Program-made: the position numbers and the translations under genes
DNA from: an uncultured Oscillospiraceae bacterium
GTDB taxonomy: Bacteria; Bacillota; Clostridia; Oscillospirales; Oscillospiraceae
Reading direction: 5' to 3'
Assembly (NCBI GenBank): GCA_944385445.1
Contig: CALWXF010000002.1
Coordinates: 89,337 to 153,336, forward strand
Length of the DNA stretch: 64,000 nt
Shown here: positions 51,038-59,860 of the stretch, one piece after another
Numbering within the stretch: the stretch's first letter is position 1
How the letters are laid out: every line of letters starts with the position of its first letter
The notes under the pieces: generated by a model
Databases searched by the model: none
What the model was told of the DNA's origin: nothing
What the model saw: the letters and a program-made list of their open reading frames with translations, nothing else

Positions 51038-52546
51038 GTGTCAAGAAAGAAAAGTAGTTTGCAGAACCTGTGGTGGGGAATCCTAGGCAATGTCATCACA
51101 TCCATCGTAGCAATCATTATTCCCAGATTGTTTATCGCCAATTATGGATCGGAGGTCAATGGATTACTGGCGTCCATTCGGCAAATCTATGTATATTTGG
51201 CGTTGCTGGAGGTCGGCATTGGGGATGCCGCCGTTGTGGCACTCTATGGCCCGATTGCAAAAAGAGACTACCAATCGGTTAATGAGATCATGTCAGCAAC
51301 CAATCACTACTATAAACGAATTGGTGTGATTTATGGGGCGCTGGTTGTGGCGCTGGGAGCAGTATATCCTCTGATGCTGGATACCACCATTTCCTATTCT
51401 GTGTGTTGCTTGGTGATTATTTTGCAGGGCTCAGGCAGCGTTATCAGCTATATGGTGCAGGGCAAGTACAATATGCTGTTGCGTGTGGATAATCGCAATT
51501 ACGTCACTACTAATTTAGGCACTGTCACTTCGGTTTTGACGGATCTGGTGCGAATCATTCTGTTGATGAACGGAAAGAGCATTGTAGAAGTACAGGCAAC
51601 CTATCTGGTGTTTAATTTGGTTAAAATGGTCTTTGTGTCCTGGTACATCAAGAAAAACTACACATGGTTGGATTTGAGTGTACAACCCAACTATAAAGCT
51701 CTATCAAAGAGTAAGTCGGTCTTTGTTCACCAAATCTCGTCGTTGGTGTTTAATCACACCGATGTACTGATTTTGACATTTACCTGTGGACTAAAGACAG
51801 TGAGCCTGTACTCCATGTATGCAACTATATATGGAATGGTTGTCAACATCATAACCATAACCTCCAACAGTGTTCAGTCGGCATTGGGACAAATTTTTAA
51901 TTCAGATCGAAAAAAGTATCTGGAATTGCAGGAAGCCTTTGAAGTATACTATTTGTGCCTGGTATTTTCCTTGGTTACCATAGCCACTATTTTTGCGCTG
52001 CCATTTGTATCTCTGTATACTGCAGGAGCAGACATGAATTATGTGGACTGGAGATTGCCGCTTCTGTTTAGTATTTATCAGTTGTTAAACTATGGGCGTG
52101 CATCCTCCAATCAAATTTTGGGCTTTTCAGGGGTGTTTAAAGAAACTCAATGGAGAGCCATTCTGGAGGCGGTCATTAACCTTGTAGTCTCCTTTGTTTG
52201 TGTATTCAAATTTGGAATTTACGGGGTGCTGTTTGGCACGATTGCTGCATTGCTGTATCGTTCCAATGACATAATCCTCTATGCTAATTGCAAGGTGATG
52301 CAGCGCAGTGCCTGGCCTACATATCGCAGATGGATTGTTGATTTTGTGTTGTTTACAGGCTTGGTTTTTATTTTTACAAATATCCCCATGAATCTGAATA
52401 GCTACATTGCCCTGTTTGCTCATGCGGTATGGGTTTCCATTGTGATATGTGCCGCATATTTTATTATTAATACCGTGCTGGAAAAGCCTGCACGAACGGT
52501 TGCGTGGAATTATCTGTCCCAAATGAATCCCCTTAGAAAAAAATGA
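51038..52546 (+). CDS. Wzx-type polysaccharide flippase
   Basis: 502 residues from GTG 51038 behind GGAGGAGTAGC. About 12-14 membrane helices in the MOP/MATE-like pattern (SLQNLWWGILGNVITSIVAIIIPRLFI at the start; EVQATYLVFNLVKMVF, LVFNHTDVLILTF in the middle). It moves undecaprenyl-linked repeat units across the membrane. It is the last gene before the operon terminator. Confidence 0.9.
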   Translation: MSRKKSSLQNLWWGILGNVITSIVAIIIPRLFIANYGSEVNGLLASIRQIYVYLALLEVGIGDAAVVALYGPIAKRDYQSVNEIMSATNHYYKRIGVIYGALVVALGAVYPLMLDTTISYSVCCLVIILQGSGSVISYMVQGKYNMLLRVDNRNYVTTNLGTVTSVLTDLVRIILLMNGKSIVEVQATYLVFNLVKMVFVSWYIKKNYTWLDLSVQPNYKALSKSKSVFVHQISSLVFNHTDVLILTFTCGLKTVSLYSMYATIYGMVVNIITITSNSVQSALGQIFNSDRKKYLELQEAFEVYYLCLVFSLVTIATIFALPFVSLYTAGADMNYVDWRLPLLFSIYQLLNYGRASSNQILGFSGVFKETQWRAILEAVINLVVSFVCVFKFGIYGVLFGTIAALLYRSNDIILYANCKVMQRSAWPTYRRWIVDFVLFTGLVFIFTNIPMNLNSYIALFAHAVWVSIVICAAYFIINTVLEKPARTVAWNYLSQMNPLRKK

Positions 52547-52859
52547 GCTAATACATGACAAAAAGATGATATTGTGCTATGAAATAAAATATTGTGGTAT
52601 TGAAACTCTGAGTGTCCTTTGATTACCAGGGATATCCTTGGATGTAAAGGCTAGCTGTCTTATTGATTTACTAATATGTTTGTTCCAAGCCCATTGTGAC
52701 TCCCCGGTCACAATGGGCTTTTTTACGCCTTGATATGGAAAAAATATACAACAGAGGAAACATTTTAAAATTGAAAACAACCCAGTCCTATGTTAAGCTT
52801 CTGAGTCGATAAGGTATGATAAGATAAGTGTGTGTCGATCAAAACACAGGTGAAATCCC
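52547..52859. other. Gap between the two polysaccharide operons
   Basis: 313 bases. It holds the terminator at 52687-52720, AT-rich sequence, and weak promoter-like boxes before the CpsB gene (TTGAAA at 52771 and TATGAT at 52815, not well spaced as one pair). No ORF of note. Confidence 0.5.
52687..52720 (+). terminator. Intrinsic terminator of the capsule operon
   Basis: AAGCCCATTGTGAC pairs perfectly with GTCACAATGGGCTT across a TCCCCG loop, followed by TTTT. Confidence 0.92.
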
Positions 52860-53615
52860 ATGGAAAATGGAAAAAATAATCCAATAATTGACCTCCATAG
52901 CCATATTTTGCCCCAAATGGATGACGGGAGCCAGGATGTACAAACATCGGTGCAGATGCTGCGGCGACTGGCGGAACAGGGGGTGGATACGGTGTGTGCG
53001 ACCCCTCATTTTTATGCCAGACAGGAGAGCATAGACCAATTTGTGTGCCGCCGCATGAATGCATTTTCCCAGCTGAATGATGCCCATATCGATGCAAAGG
53101 ATTTCCGGTGGCCAGCGATGCAGTTGGGGGCAGAGATTGCCTATTTTCCGGGGGTATCCGAGTGCGCGGGGGTGGAGCAGCTGTGCCTGGCCGGGACCCG
53201 GACGCTGATGCTGGAATTGTCCTACACCCAGTGGACGCCCCAGCAGGTGGAGGATGTGGCGAGTCTGAGCTTGGACCATGGGTATCAGGTGATACTGGTC
53301 CATCCTGAGCGTTACGCTCATATCAAGACGTTTCAAGCGGATATGGAGCGGTTGCTTTCTTTGCCTGTGGCCCTGCAAATGGATGCCGATTCTTTGTTGA
53401 GTTGGCGCAAGCGAAAGCTGGCCTTACAGCTGTTGGAATCTACGCCATTCCCACTCTTGGGGAGTGACTGTCACGACCTCTCCACTCGTCCGCCCAGATT
53501 GGCGCAGGTAAGGCAAGTGGTGGCCCGCAAATTGGGGAAAGAGATGCTGGAGAAGCTGGATGAGACAGCACTGATTTGGACCCAAAACCAAACCGTTGAG
53601 ACCTGGGAGGTATGA
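52860..53615 (+). CDS. CpsB-type PHP tyrosine-protein phosphatase, copy 2
   Basis: 251 residues. IDLHSHILPQMDDGSQD, CATPHFYA, LVHPERYAH and GSDCHDLSTRPP are the PHP metal-binding motifs. It should act on the split Wzz/BY-kinase pair that follows in this operon. It is only moderately similar to the copy at 23407. Confidence 0.92.
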   Translation: MENGKNNPIIDLHSHILPQMDDGSQDVQTSVQMLRRLAEQGVDTVCATPHFYARQESIDQFVCRRMNAFSQLNDAHIDAKDFRWPAMQLGAEIAYFPGVSECAGVEQLCLAGTRTLMLELSYTQWTPQQVEDVASLSLDHGYQVILVHPERYAHIKTFQADMERLLSLPVALQMDADSLLSWRKRKLALQLLESTPFPLLGSDCHDLSTRPPRLAQVRQVVARKLGKEMLEKLDETALIWTQNQTVETWEV

Positions 53616-53619
53616 CCCC

Positions 53620-54621
53620 ATGAGAACACACCGCACCATTTCCCGCAGAGACAAAATATTAGCTGGCGTTGCAGTGGCCGCTGTGCTGCTGCTGGCGGCC
53701 TGTGGGGGGGCTGTGTTGCAAAAATGGCAGGACAGTCTACATACACATACCGCAGCCCCAGACCAAACGCAGGACAGAAAGCTCTTGGAATATCAGGGGC
53801 ATACCTATGTGGCCAGAGAAGGAATCGAAGCGTATTTGTTTATGGGAATTGACACAGAAGGACCAGTACAACCTCAGCCGGGATATATGAACGGGGGACA
53901 GGCTGATGTGCAGCTGCTGGTGATTGTGGACCGCCCTCAACGCACCTGGCAGCTGCTCCAAATCAACCGAGACAGTATGGTGGAAGTTCCAGTGTTAGGC
54001 GTAGATGGAACTGAGGTGGGAATGGAAGTGCAGCAGATTGCTCTGGCTCATTCGTATGGGGACGGGGTGGAGAAAAGCTGCGAAAACAATGTGGCTGCAG
54101 TGTCCAGGCTTTTGAATGGCCAGAAGGTGAACGGATATCTGGCATTAAATATGGACGCAGTTTCCGTGCTCACCGACATGGTGGGCGGCGTCCAGGTTAC
54201 CGTGCTGGATGACTTTACCCATATTGATGCCAGTATGGAACAGGGAAAGCAAGTGGTGCTGTCCGGCGCACAGGCTATGGCCTATGTGCGAGGCCGTCAG
54301 GGCGTGGGAGATGAGACAAATGTATCTCGTATGGCACGACAGGAACAGTATCTGCTGGGGCTGTATCAGCGGCTGAGAGAACTCAGCCCGGAGGACTGCC
54401 TGGAGATATGGGATGGAATGGAGCAGTATGTGGTCACAGATGGAAGCGACCAATGGCTGACACTGGCCCAGCGCCTGAGGGAGTATACCCGTCTGGAACC
54501 GATCACCATTGCCGGAGAGATGGAACTGGATGAACAGGGGATGGCGGCCTATTGGTTGGACGAGGACAGCCTATGGCAGACGATCATCCAGCTTTTTTAT
54601 CAGCAGGTCCCCCAAGATTGA
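53620..54621 (+). CDS. LytR-CpsA-Psr family protein
   Basis: 333 residues; ATG 53620 has GGGAGG nine bases upstream. One N-terminal membrane helix (ILAGVAVAAVLLLAACGGAVL), then a short LCP domain: YLFMGIDTEG, ADVQLLVIVDR, QINRDSMVEVPV, VGGVQVTVLDDF, GAQAMAYVRGRQG. The Arg-rich site is present but reduced relative to the LCP at 7502. It probably attaches the polymer to the wall. Confidence 0.88.
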   Translation: MRTHRTISRRDKILAGVAVAAVLLLAACGGAVLQKWQDSLHTHTAAPDQTQDRKLLEYQGHTYVAREGIEAYLFMGIDTEGPVQPQPGYMNGGQADVQLLVIVDRPQRTWQLLQINRDSMVEVPVLGVDGTEVGMEVQQIALAHSYGDGVEKSCENNVAAVSRLLNGQKVNGYLALNMDAVSVLTDMVGGVQVTVLDDFTHIDASMEQGKQVVLSGAQAMAYVRGRQGVGDETNVSRMARQEQYLLGLYQRLRELSPEDCLEIWDGMEQYVVTDGSDQWLTLAQRLREYTRLEPITIAGEMELDEQGMAAYWLDEDSLWQTIIQLFYQQVPQD

Positions 54622-54640
54622 ACCGATAAGGAGGACAGAC

Positions 54641-55420
54641 ATGGAACAAAAACATATGGTGCATATCCCGCCAACGCAAATGGGTGGGATGGACGAAAAT
54701 GAGAAGATTGATCTGGTGGAGATCTTTTATCTGCTCTGGGGACATGCAGTTTATATTATCCTCTGTGCAGTGCTGGGAGGCATCGTGGCGTTTGGATACA
54801 CTCGGTTTCTGGTCACGCCGCTCTACCAGGCTGAGGCGAAGCTGTATATGGTTTCAGCCTCAGCTGGAAGTATGATTGACATTTCGGATTTGCAGCTGGG
54901 CAGTCAGCTCACCTCCGATTACAAGCAGTTGATGGTCAGCCGTCCGCTGTTGGAGGATGTCATTGAAGAGCTGGACTTGGAGATGGGATACCAGACCCTC
55001 AAGAGTATGGTTTCTATTCAGAATCCCGGGGATACCCGCATCCTTCAGGTCTCTGTTGTCAGCGATGACCCCAATCTCAGCTGTGAGATTGCCAATGAGC
55101 TGGTGGATCAGGCGGTGGTTTATCTGCCCCGTATTATGGAGTGTGACGAGCCCAATGTGGTGGAGCGAGCGGTTGTGCCAGGCAGTGCATTCAGCCCCAA
55201 CTATACCCGGAATATGATGCTGGGTGTTTTGGCTGGAATGGTGCTGTGCTGCGCCGTGCTGCTGGTGCGTTTCCTGCTCAACGACGCCTATGTGACAGCG
55301 GAGGATGTCGCCCGCCATCTGGGCACTCAGCCCCTTGCCTCTATTCCTGAAACGGACATGGAGGAGTATCAAAAACAGATGAAGTTTGCTCGTGTGCGTA
55401 CAAAGGAGGTGACAGCGTGA
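54641..55420 (+). CDS. Wzz/CpsC-type chain-length determinant
   Basis: 259 residues; AAGGAGGACAGAC before ATG 54641. Two membrane helices (AVYIILCAVLGGIVAFGY and MLGVLAGMVLCCAVLLVRFLL) enclose an extracellular domain, as in CpsC. It activates the BY-kinase encoded by the overlapping next gene. Confidence 0.92.
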   Translation: MEQKHMVHIPPTQMGGMDENEKIDLVEIFYLLWGHAVYIILCAVLGGIVAFGYTRFLVTPLYQAEAKLYMVSASAGSMIDISDLQLGSQLTSDYKQLMVSRPLLEDVIEELDLEMGYQTLKSMVSIQNPGDTRILQVSVVSDDPNLSCEIANELVDQAVVYLPRIMECDEPNVVERAVVPGSAFSPNYTRNMMLGVLAGMVLCCAVLLVRFLLNDAYVTAEDVARHLGTQPLASIPETDMEEYQKQMKFARVRTKEVTA

Positions 55421-56124
55421 GACAACTTACCGTGCATCAGCTTCATCCGCTCCCGTTTGACGCAGCCGAGTCCATCAATCAACTGCGGGTCAATTTGGGG
55501 TTCTGTGGAACGGACATCAAATCGATTATGCTTACCAGCAGCACACCGGACGAGGGGAAGAGCTTTGTCTCCATGAACCTGTGGCATCAGATGGCGGGAG
55601 TTGGGGCACGCACGATCCTTGTGGATTGCGATCTGCGAAACTCGGAAATGCGAACTCGATATGGCATTGGAGGACAGGGAAAGCTGTATGGGATTGCCCA
55701 CTACCTAGCCGGACAGGTGGAGTTGGAGGATGTAATCTATGAGACCAATGTTGCAGGCGGGTATCTTGTTCCAGTGACGACCAATATTGCCAATCCGTCT
55801 ATTTTGCTGGAGGGAGAGAGATTTGCGGCACTGATGAAATACTGTCGAGGGCAATTCGACTATGTACTGTTGGACACGCCGCCGTTGATGAATGTGGCGG
55901 ATGGCATGAATATTGCCACGCACTGTGACGGCTCGGTGTTAGTGGTGAGAAGCGGAGTGACTTCCCGGCGTCTGGTGGAAAACTCCATTCACATGCTGCA
56001 AAAAACGTCCACCCCGCTGCTGGGGACCGTCTTGAACCGTGTGGATACCAGTCGGAGAGCCAGTCAGTACTATTATAAACGAAATTACACCAAGTATGGA
56101 TATGATGGGGGAAGCAACCCCTGA
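55417..56124 (+). CDS. BY-kinase, CpsD type
   Basis: 235 residues, GTG start overlapping the Wzz stop. Walker A (TPDEGKS), A' (TILVDCDLRNSEM) and Walker B (YVLLDTPP), and a C-terminal Tyr cluster (YYYKRNYTKYGY). With the separate Wzz gene it is the classic Gram-positive split arrangement, unlike the fused forms at 25079 and 26568. Confidence 0.93.
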   Translation: MRQLTVHQLHPLPFDAAESINQLRVNLGFCGTDIKSIMLTSSTPDEGKSFVSMNLWHQMAGVGARTILVDCDLRNSEMRTRYGIGGQGKLYGIAHYLAGQVELEDVIYETNVAGGYLVPVTTNIANPSILLEGERFAALMKYCRGQFDYVLLDTPPLMNVADGMNIATHCDGSVLVVRSGVTSRRLVENSIHMLQKTSTPLLGTVLNRVDTSRRASQYYYKRNYTKYGYDGGSNP

Positions 56125-56147
56125 ACCATCCAAGGAGGGATACATAC

Positions 56148-57227
56148 ATGCACAAAAAACAAGTGATTGGGGCGGCTATTGGTGCTTCTGTATTGTTCAG
56201 TGTCATCATGCCGGGTATGGCAGCCTGGGCACCCAGTAAGACCCAACAGGAGATTCTTTCTGCTCGTGCCAGTGCTACAATTGGTGGAATCACAAAGCCT
56301 GTTATGACTGTGGTGGGGGGCGGTGAAGTGCCGGAAGGCTATCCTGTAACTGCCTCGGGAAATCTGATCCTCTCTCTGGTTACAGATCCCCTCATTTTAG
56401 TAACCCCCTTATCTCAGACCCAACTGGGAAATCAGGGGGTGGGCGAAGGTTTGGCTTATGGTGATAAGGCTGGACTGGAAACGGAGAGTGGACTGACCTA
56501 TGCAGCCAATGCCAAGACCAACTTGGTGTACCAGACCATCGTCAACGCCCAAAACACCACAGAATTTCTATCGAAATTCCCTGGCAATGTGAAGAGAGAC
56601 GTGGAGGAGCTGATTGCCCGGAACATCCAGGCCGAGCGGGAAGAGCTGGAGCGTGAGAAAGCCGATGCTGAGGCAAATGGAGATGAAAAAACCGTTGCTT
56701 CCGTGGAAAAGCAGCTGGCAGCCCTGGAAGAACCAAGCCGTACCAGTGTGAACAGCTATTCTCCTCTGGCGGTCTTTGATGTATCAGCCAGTTCTGCTCT
56801 GTTGGAGCAGATGGGAGAGGGGGACACTGTGGACCTTACCTTGGAACTCAATGGAGTGAATCAAGACAGTGATTTGATTGCACTGCACTTTATGGGGGAT
56901 CCTGAAGACTGTGATGCTACGCTGGACCTTGTAAACTCCGACTTTGCTCACGCTGTGGTGGACTTTGACGTAGAGGTACTGGAGGTTGCGGTGGAAGAGA
57001 AGGCGGCCACCTTTACTCTGTCTTCTTTCTCGCCTGTGGTGTTGATGACAAGGGTAGAGTCCAATGCGGAAAAGGCTCCAAATCAAACTGAGAAACCTGT
57101 CCATGAGGAATCACAGGGGACTGACAAGGGTTCTTGGATGGCCTGGACCATTGGGGGAGCAGTGGGCGCCGGAATTCTGGTCACTGCGGTGATGGCCGGG
57201 AAGAAAAAGACTTCTGAGAAGAAGTGA
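56148..57227 (+). CDS. Secreted protein with C-terminal membrane anchor
   Basis: 359 residues; AAGGAGGGATACATAC before ATG. A signal peptide (IGAAIGASVLFSVIMPGMAAWA), an acidic central region with a Glu/Lys-rich coiled-coil-like stretch (AEREELEREKADAEANGDEK), a beta-rich part (VDLTLELNGVNQDSDLIAL), then a hydrophobic helix and a basic tail (IGGAVGAGILVTAVMAGKKK) without a sortase motif. No family recognised. Within the operon it may be a surface scaffold for the polymer machinery. Confidence 0.6.
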   Translation: MHKKQVIGAAIGASVLFSVIMPGMAAWAPSKTQQEILSARASATIGGITKPVMTVVGGGEVPEGYPVTASGNLILSLVTDPLILVTPLSQTQLGNQGVGEGLAYGDKAGLETESGLTYAANAKTNLVYQTIVNAQNTTEFLSKFPGNVKRDVEELIARNIQAEREELEREKADAEANGDEKTVASVEKQLAALEEPSRTSVNSYSPLAVFDVSASSALLEQMGEGDTVDLTLELNGVNQDSDLIALHFMGDPEDCDATLDLVNSDFAHAVVDFDVEVLEVAVEEKAATFTLSSFSPVVLMTRVESNAEKAPNQTEKPVHEESQGTDKGSWMAWTIGGAVGAGILVTAVMAGKKKTSEKK

Positions 57228-57241
57228 GTGAGTTGTATTGG

Positions 57242-57274
57242 GTCCCCGGTTGTCCGGCTATGCCAACCGGGGAC
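57242..57274 (+). terminator. Hairpin between surface protein and dehydratase
   Basis: GTCCCCGGTTG pairs with CAACCGGGGAC across an 11-base loop, followed by TATTTT. Only 43 bases separate it from the next start, so it is probably leaky. Confidence 0.75.
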
Positions 57275-57317
57275 TATTTTGTATCCTGTGAGGAGAAAGG
57301 AGAGAAAAGAAGGAACC

Positions 57318-59228
57318 ATGCGTATACAGGTTCTATGGAAAACCCTTTTTATCATGCTGGTCGATACACTGCTAATCATAGGAAGCTATGCGCTGACCAT
57401 TCTGGTGCGGTTCGACTTTCAGTGGTCGCATATCCCCGTGGAATATGTGCGTAGTCTGGTGCCCTGTCTGCTGGTTCAGGTGGGAGTGACATGGGCAGTG
57501 TTTCTTGGAAGGCGGATGTACCGCTATATTTGGCGTACTGTGAATGCCTATGATGTGCTGCAAATGTGCCTTTCTGTACTGTTGGCCTTTGGATTGTCCG
57601 GGGTATGCTGTGCGTTTTTACGTTTGACGTTGCCCAAAAGTGTATGGTTGATCAATCTCATGTTTCAGCTATTTACTTTGGTTGGTGTGCGGTGTATCCT
57701 ACGGCTATGGTCTATTCTGCAAAATACCTATCCGAGAAATGGGAAAAGTGAAGAGCGCATTATGTTGATTGGCGCTGGTGAGTCAGGGCGCATACTCTCT
57801 CGAGAATTGCGTACAAGCCCCTATGCCAACGGGCGAGTGTTTTGTGTCATCGACGACAATCCCAAGCTGAGAGGAAAATATTTAGATGGGGTACGAATTG
57901 TAGGCGGCAGGGATAAAATTCAGTCTGCCGTAAAACAATGGGGCATCACGCAGATTATTTTTGCCATATCCACCATCAGCCAAGAGGAGAAAGCGGCAAT
58001 TTTGAACATCTGCAAGATGACAGGGTGTCGTTTGAGAGTACTCCCAGGCCTGTATCAGCTGCTCAATGGAGAGGTACGGTTATCTGCGGTGAAGGATGTT
58101 CAGGTGGAAGATTTGCTGGGACGTACCCCGGTCCATTTAAACAAGGCGGCGGTATCTCAGTTTCTGAGGGGAAAGACAGTGCTTGTCACTGGGGGCGGGG
58201 GCTCAATTGGCAGTGAGTTGTGCCGCCAGATTGCAGCCTGTCACCCTCGGCTTTTGATTGTTCTGGACATTTATGAAAATAACGTTTATGATATACAACA
58301 AGAGCTGACGCGCAATTTCGGAATCAATGTCAATCTGCAAGTAGAGATTGCTACCATACGGGACAAACGGAGGATATATCAGATTTTTGAGCAGTACCGT
58401 CCAGACGTTGTCTTTCACGCCGCTGCTCATAAACATGTACCACTGATGGAAGATTGCCCCTATGAGGCGATACAAAATAACATTTTTGGGACCTACCATG
58501 TGGTGCGGGCATCTGAGAAGTTTGGCGTGAAGAAATTTGTGATGATCTCCACGGATAAGGCGGTAAACCCCACCAATCTGATGGGGGCCACGAAACGGTT
58601 TTGTGAGATGATTTTGCAGAGCCGGCAAGGAAGCAGTACGGAATTTTGTGCCGTGCGCTTTGGCAACGTGTTGGGCTCCAATGGTTCGGTCATTCCGCTG
58701 TTTAAGCAACAGATTGAAAATGGCGGTCCGGTGACCATTACAGATAAACGGATTATCCGGTATTTTATGACGATTTCTGAGGCGGCCATGCTGGTGCTAG
58801 AGGCAGGTGCCATGGCCAAACAGAGCCAGATTTTTGTGCTGGACATGGGCCAGCCGGTAAAGATCCTCACTCTGGCTGAAAATCTCATCCGATTGTCTGG
58901 GCTGGAGCCGTACAAGGATATTGAAATTAAGGAAATCGGCCTTCGTCCCGGTGAGAAGTTGTACGAGGAATTGCTGATGCAAAGCGAGCACCTGCTGAAG
59001 ACGGAGAATGAAAAAATCTTTGTGGAGGAACAGCAGTTCATCCCACAAAAGGATATCATGTGTGGGTTGGTTTCCTTGGATAATTTCGTCTCCGAACAGC
59101 GACCCAAGGAAGAGCTCATTGCCCTCATGCGTCATTTGGTACCGACGTTTCGAGATCCAGACGAGGTGAACCGGGAGGCAGTGAAGCGATTGGAGGACAA
59201 CGATGGCCAACAGGAGATGCATACATAG
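57318..59228 (+). CDS. Membrane NDP-sugar 4,6-dehydratase (PglF/CapD type), copy 2
   Basis: 636 residues; ATG 57318 is preferred over the upstream in-frame ATG because of AAGGAACC and homology. It has four N-terminal membrane helices, the first Rossmann domain (IMLIGAGESGRIL, CVIDDNPKLRGKY) and the SDR domain (VTGGGGSIGSELCRQIAAC, HKHVPLMEDCPY, STDKAVNPTNLMGATKR). It is highly similar to the gene at 9237 over the last ~450 residues, less so in the membrane part. It probably provides the donor sugar for the PglC-like initiator. Confidence 0.93.
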   Translation: MRIQVLWKTLFIMLVDTLLIIGSYALTILVRFDFQWSHIPVEYVRSLVPCLLVQVGVTWAVFLGRRMYRYIWRTVNAYDVLQMCLSVLLAFGLSGVCCAFLRLTLPKSVWLINLMFQLFTLVGVRCILRLWSILQNTYPRNGKSEERIMLIGAGESGRILSRELRTSPYANGRVFCVIDDNPKLRGKYLDGVRIVGGRDKIQSAVKQWGITQIIFAISTISQEEKAAILNICKMTGCRLRVLPGLYQLLNGEVRLSAVKDVQVEDLLGRTPVHLNKAAVSQFLRGKTVLVTGGGGSIGSELCRQIAACHPRLLIVLDIYENNVYDIQQELTRNFGINVNLQVEIATIRDKRRIYQIFEQYRPDVVFHAAAHKHVPLMEDCPYEAIQNNIFGTYHVVRASEKFGVKKFVMISTDKAVNPTNLMGATKRFCEMILQSRQGSSTEFCAVRFGNVLGSNGSVIPLFKQQIENGGPVTITDKRIIRYFMTISEAAMLVLEAGAMAKQSQIFVLDMGQPVKILTLAENLIRLSGLEPYKDIEIKEIGLRPGEKLYEELLMQSEHLLKTENEKIFVEEQQFIPQKDIMCGLVSLDNFVSEQRPKEELIALMRHLVPTFRDPDEVNREAVKRLEDNDGQQEMHT

Positions 59229-59685
59229 TAGGGCGTGGGTGGGAATATGTATCGCTCTGGCTCTTATGACGTTGTTGATCTGGGGTAACTCTATGCGTAC
59301 AGCTGCCCAGTCTGCCCAGCAGAGCACATCTCTTCTGTCGTGGCTGACTCCTTGGCTCAATGCGGTAGGGATTCCGCCGGAGGGATTTCACACCATCCTG
59401 CGCAAGCTGGCCCATTTTTCGGAGTACGGCCTGCTGGGTGTTCTGTGGACATCTGAGCTGTGGCTAGGCCCACATGGGGAAAAGAGACGGGGGACGATAG
59501 AACGTCTGAGTTTTTGTATGCTCACGGCCTTTCTGGATGAGAGCATTCAGCTGTTTGTGCCAGGGCGCAGCGGTGAAATCCGAGACGTGTGGATCGACAC
59601 CGCAGGGGCATTGACGGGGATTGTGATCACAACATGCCTCGTATGTATCGCAACAAAATGCCGAACTAGAACTAAGAGAATATGA
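59203..59685 (+). CDS. VanZ-like membrane protein
   Basis: 160 residues; ATG inside the end of the dehydratase gene, after GGAGGACAACG. VanZ-type motifs: LRKLAHFSEYGLLGVLW and FLDESIQLFVPGRSGEIRDVWIDTAGAL, with three to four membrane helices. Function of the family is poorly known (in VanZ, teicoplanin resistance). Last gene of the operon. Confidence 0.88.
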   Translation: MANRRCIHSRAWVGICIALALMTLLIWGNSMRTAAQSAQQSTSLLSWLTPWLNAVGIPPEGFHTILRKLAHFSEYGLLGVLWTSELWLGPHGEKRRGTIERLSFCMLTAFLDESIQLFVPGRSGEIRDVWIDTAGALTGIVITTCLVCIATKCRTRTKRI

Positions 59686-59688
59686 GGG

Positions 59689-59728
59689 AATACCGCTCTG
59701 ATGCCAATAGAGGCAGTGGAGCGGTATT
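59689..59728 (+). terminator. Terminator of the second export-control operon
   Basis: AATACCGCTC pairs with GAGCGGTATT across a 20-base loop, followed by TT and, after a few bases, TTTTT. Confidence 0.75.
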
Positions 59729-59797
59729 TTACTTTTTAGTTCGTCCGCAACGAAGGCATTCTGACCAGAGAAGGAATATCGTGCCACAACATGTTTG

Positions 59798-59827
59798 TTG
59801 ACAATACTGAATATGGCGTGATACTAT
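59798..59827 (+). promoter_or_regulatory. Candidate promoter of the glycoside hydrolase gene
   Basis: Perfect TTGACA and TACTAT, 18 bases apart, 33 bases before the start codon. Confidence 0.65.
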
Positions 59828-59860
59828 CAATATGAATTCGTATGAAAAGGAGAGAGGCGT

